Shown here: positions 15,601-16,788 of the stretch, piece by piece
Numbering within the stretch: the first letter of the stretch is position 1
How the letters are laid out: each line of letters opens with the position of its first letter
DNA from: JAQVUB01 sp033809415
GTDB taxonomy: Bacteria; Verrucomicrobiota; Lentisphaeria; Oligosphaerales; Oligosphaeraceae
Direction: 5' to 3'
Assembly (NCBI GenBank): GCA_033809415.1
Contig: JAPXLT010000077.1
Coordinates: 1-16,788 of the forward strand
DNA: 16,788 nt
Notes under the pieces: generated by a model
What the model was told of the DNA's origin: nothing
Databases searched by the model: none
What the model saw: the letters and a program-made list of their open reading frames with translations, nothing else
Position numbers and translations under genes: made by a program

Positions 15601-15702
15601 CTGCGGCGCCCGGAGAATCCGGTAGGCAGGGTATTCCCTTTCGCCGGCTGCCTGCAGCATCAGGGAACTCAGAAGCATTGTCAAGAACAGGTGAATGCGC
15701 AT
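12628..15702 (-). CDS. Secreted CBM9-like plus TIM-barrel glycosidase-like protein
   Basis: This 1024-residue product has a signal peptide (MRIHLFLTMLLSSLMLQAAG). Residues about 25-205 match the CBM9-like pattern: IDG-x-x-x-DHAW near the start, TFDDAIELFF in the middle and WTLEMAIPL near the end. A beta-rich linker region follows (about 260-520). From about 560 to 900 the sequence has TIM-barrel glycosidase character (related to GH42-like or unclassified GH proteins). It includes a WEQEP segment (E718 and E720 are candidate catalytic acids), a CFCPLC cysteine cluster (C738, C740, C743) of a kind seen in several such families, and WSNHFGYWE. The last 100 residues form a beta-domain like those closing GH proteins. 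The enzyme class is inferred; substrate is unknown. AAGGAG lies 5 bases before ATG 15702. It follows the pseudopilin-like gene by 50 bp and is probably co-transcribed with it. Confidence 0.83.
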   Translation of the reverse strand: MRIHLFLTMLLSSLMLQAAGEREYPAYRILRAPQIDGQLADHAWSRLPEGRGFRLLDKNNSFVLERTTRFKIGYDDAFLYLAVDCSEPDMKAIRAVETYRDGWTFDDAIELFFQPEKEAPYVQLLCNANAARWAKRQNAEREIEPPAAWTAAAGRSETGWTLEMAIPLDLLECRDIDQSRFNIARNAPAEKRNKHQCWAKVQHGFGDTANFAMLRKQASNGPADVELEAAEINHEYDQFLFSRLSDIARGGKSWKEVEARYSVAPGFEKVRVMQERIAKNYARLPKSAYARTYADWLNIVGTVNTPRRTLSFKIASQGLSDAEFLVNGVPVVAENGSYSFSIQEGVTVLAFSAKAAENASLNFACPEFPELERRWAFAEKISGMDWTLPEFNDLAWQPLPEKIPAGDLHLRQLVLWNQKHDGQFRCLNPSVSCWSFSLDSVEPVYLSLYSPAGLPVNRYEFTFTLPPGFQLLDMEEGARRNRLSLAPEKVFAEKTSAGATNYRLIYKAGDIHEWKTADSILGIFKDADGKPGDHGCIPYARLINHNLTEIGGSLPYALLPAVDGRQLKKMMMSFYMGSMPQGLSQELTDAVIKGAIQSGMDAFSVYPKKGKVQDSVLQHGGKLIMGYLNHPIWGSKLLDGEVTRLFRDHPELFCLYYTGERKTNLDPNIAAHKLEIKFCPSLVNGKYRQEFYQAVLEDHRNFFFKDYPQAEYVFLNWEQEPWTGNIYTKSTNPTGAFCFCPLCKEQFREYAKLPPDADLSNENLFRNYYEQWRSFRYTQDAATHAIVTRAIQDLGKKVYFYSWSNHFGYWEAAKDIPYNVFLGCPGNGTADRRQQRAMDEYMKFHQGKLGRKNITGQRFIFFPQTYGWKTDKAEGWLKFNVMSEDGYIHPETWKWQLIRILATQQGGCDLQNPLEMVSGCKYYIGEATRMVAQYENIFYDGQRNDVLAVSEQIAYPDLLVLTLENERLVLLFNESEEPKTVTVRNLSLTGNETARAFYADTALPQAGEFSITIPASDVEVVHIK

Positions 15703-15752
15703 ACGAACTCCTTTGTCTGAACAGGCCGGTTCATAGGGGTGAAAACATGGTA

Positions 15753-16520
15753 TTAATATCTTGGCGGGAGAATGATCCGTTTGAAATTATTGTTCCAGGG
15801 GAGGCGTTCGATGCCGGAATCCGACACCAGAGTCAGCTGGGGAACAGTGCGCACATTCCCAGCCACGAAAAGCACATTGGTCGAATTGCCATGTGCTGCC
15901 CGGGGAAAATAGCCGTCGTCAATGTGGGAGAGGCTGGTATTGGAAACCAGGTAATGCCCGTTGGTTTCATACGCACCGATTGCATCCATATCCGCAACCA
16001 GCAGATGCTCGGAGGGGATGGGAATCTGATGCAGTCTGGGCGGACAGCTGATGCCGTTGCGCACCGCCTGGGCAAGGACATTCTGATTGGCACCATAACA
16101 GAGATGCGATGAATACTGCGGCCGCTTGCACTTCGTCATCGTCGGACACAAAAAATTCTGCGGCATCCGGATCACATAGTAGGATGCGCTGGATTGAGCC
16201 GCTCTTTCCTCCAGATTCCCGGCACCAGTATACTCAAACAGGCGGACGATCCAGCTCTGCATCAGATTGAAGCGGTTTTTTCCGGCATTCAGCATGAACT
16301 GGTCGTTGTTGTCATCGAAATACATGGAGAACGCAACTCCCATCTGCCGGAGATTGCCGGCGCAAAACGCGGCTTTTCCTTTTTCTCTGGCGCGGCCCAG
16401 CGAGGGCAGCAGCATGCTGGCCAGAATGGCGATGATCGCGATCACGACCAGCAATTCTATTAAAGTAAAAACATTAAATCGACCGCTGAAATCATCCCTT
16501 GCTCTGAATCGTATGCTCAT
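15753..16520 (-). CDS. Pseudopilin-like protein (prepilin-type N-terminal methylation domain, H-X9-DG-type tail)
   Basis: This 255-residue product has the class III/type II prepilin N-terminus: a short basic leader, then FTLIELLVVIAIIAILA with Glu at +5 (E22 if F18 is +1), running into MLLPSLGRAREKG. The residue before F18 is Val, not the usual Gly, so cleavage by a standard prepilin peptidase is uncertain. The tail holds HGNSTNVLFVAG (H210 to G221), the H-X9-DG signature with Ala in place of Asp. Proteins of this type are strongly expanded in Lentisphaerota and often sit next to glycosidase genes; their role, possibly surface assembly or secretion, is unproven. ATG 16520 is chosen over TTG 16574 because AAGGAG lies six bases upstream and the leader has the expected length. 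It is first in the reverse-strand transcription unit, under the promoter at 16665-16693. Confidence 0.94.
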   Translation of the reverse strand: MSIRFRARDDFSGRFNVFTLIELLVVIAIIAILASMLLPSLGRAREKGKAAFCAGNLRQMGVAFSMYFDDNNDQFMLNAGKNRFNLMQSWIVRLFEYTGAGNLEERAAQSSASYYVIRMPQNFLCPTMTKCKRPQYSSHLCYGANQNVLAQAVRNGISCPPRLHQIPIPSEHLLVADMDAIGAYETNGHYLVSNTSLSHIDDGYFPRAAHGNSTNVLFVAGNVRTVPQLTLVSDSGIERLPWNNNFKRIILPPRY

Positions 16521-16569
16521 TCCTATCTCCTTTTTATAACTGCACTCAATCACAAAACCAAAAGAAAAA

Positions 16570-16592
16570 TTCAACTCTAAAACGTTGCATAG
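16570..16592 (-). promoter_or_regulatory. Operator-like direct repeat, downstream copy
   Basis: This 23-bp segment (core CTATGCAACGTTTTAGAG on the reverse strand) is identical to 16639-16661. It contains AACGTT, the palindromic core often found in LacI/GalR-family operators, but its arms are only partly symmetrical. It lies within the leader of the pseudopilin gene, about 70 bp from its twin. Confidence 0.55.
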
Positions 16593-16638
16593 CGCAATTG
16601 CAATCTACCCAAGAAAGAAAACAAAGGGGAAAGCCCTT

Positions 16639-16661
16639 TTCAACTCTAAAACGTTGCATAG
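16639..16661 (-). promoter_or_regulatory. Operator-like direct repeat, promoter-proximal copy
   Basis: This is identical over 23 bp to 16570-16592. It starts three bases after the -10 hexamer and so covers the expected transcription start, the place where a repressor would block initiation. The surrounding bases are also weakly similar in both copies (AATT before CTATGC), so the duplication may originally have included part of the promoter. Confidence 0.6.
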
Positions 16662-16664
16662 TGA

Positions 16665-16693
16665 ATTATAATTCTCTTTTGCGATAAAATCAA
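16665..16693 (-). promoter_or_regulatory. Sigma70-type promoter of the pseudopilin/glycosidase unit
   Basis: On the reverse strand TTGATT (16688-16693) and TATAAT (16665-16670, perfect consensus) are separated by exactly 17 bp. Predicted initiation falls near 16658, giving a leader of about 135 bases before ATG 16520. Confidence 0.7.
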
Positions 16694-16720
16694 GTGTTTG
16701 TCGAAAATATTTTCTTTTTC

Positions 16721-16788
16721 TTTATGGACGAGGGACAGGGACAGGAATGGACACGATGGACCGAATGGACAAGAATGGACTGCTGAAT
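16721..16788 (+). repeat. 68-bp ATGGAC-rich repeat, copy 2
   Basis: It matches 303-370 at 66 of 68 positions in the same orientation and runs off the window end, so the full length of this copy is unknown. It lies upstream of the reverse-strand promoter. Confidence 0.9.

Overview
The window looks like chromosomal DNA from a member of the Lentisphaerota (Victivallis-like) or a near relative in the PVC superphylum. The main evidence is a pseudopilin-type protein with the FTLIELLVVIAIIAILA N-terminus and a degenerate H-X9-DG tail motif, a family greatly expanded in that phylum. It sits beside secreted carbohydrate-active proteins and repeat-rich intergenic DNA. The assignment is inferred from family knowledge, not from a marker gene.

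Layout. (1) 1-593: repeat-laden intergenic DNA, with a 7-bp CCCTGCA array, an ATGGAC-rich repeat, an 11-bp array and a TTCGTGGTTAAAA element. (2) 594-3782 (+): a large GH38 (alpha-mannosidase)-like glycosidase with a C-terminal FN3-like domain. (3) 3783-4115: a gene-poor transition from GC-rich to AT-rich DNA. (4) 4116 to about 11245 (+): a compact, more A+T-rich cassette of five co-directional genes. These are a degenerate P-loop GTPase-like protein, a dynamin-like GTPase, a single-pass membrane protein, a HerA/VirB4-like ATPase, and a small helical ORF translationally coupled to the ATPase. (5) 11166-16520 (-): a block of secreted proteins. In transcription order these are a pseudopilin-like protein, a CBM9-like plus TIM-barrel glycosidase-like protein, and two related small secreted beta-rich proteins. 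The second of the small pair is truncated where it meets the cassette. (6) 16521-16788: a well-formed sigma70-type promoter with a duplicated operator-like motif, then a second copy of the ATGGAC repeat.

The outer genes fit a polysaccharide-degradation lifestyle. The pseudopilin and CBM9 genes probably form one transcription unit under a repressor that binds the duplicated motif, and the two small secreted proteins may be carbohydrate-binding accessories.

The central cassette is the most interesting part. A dynamin-like membrane-remodelling GTPase, a GTPase relative that appears to lack switch regions, a membrane anchor and a hexameric-type DNA-translocase ATPase are packed with 2-60 bp gaps. 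This set matches no defence or secretion system I can name. The nearest partial parallels are the dynamin-based Leo/Eleos systems and the various HerA-containing antiphage systems. The right end of the cassette runs directly into the antisense strand of a host secreted-protein gene and appears to truncate both genes, which suggests acquisition by illegitimate recombination. A function in defence is inference only.
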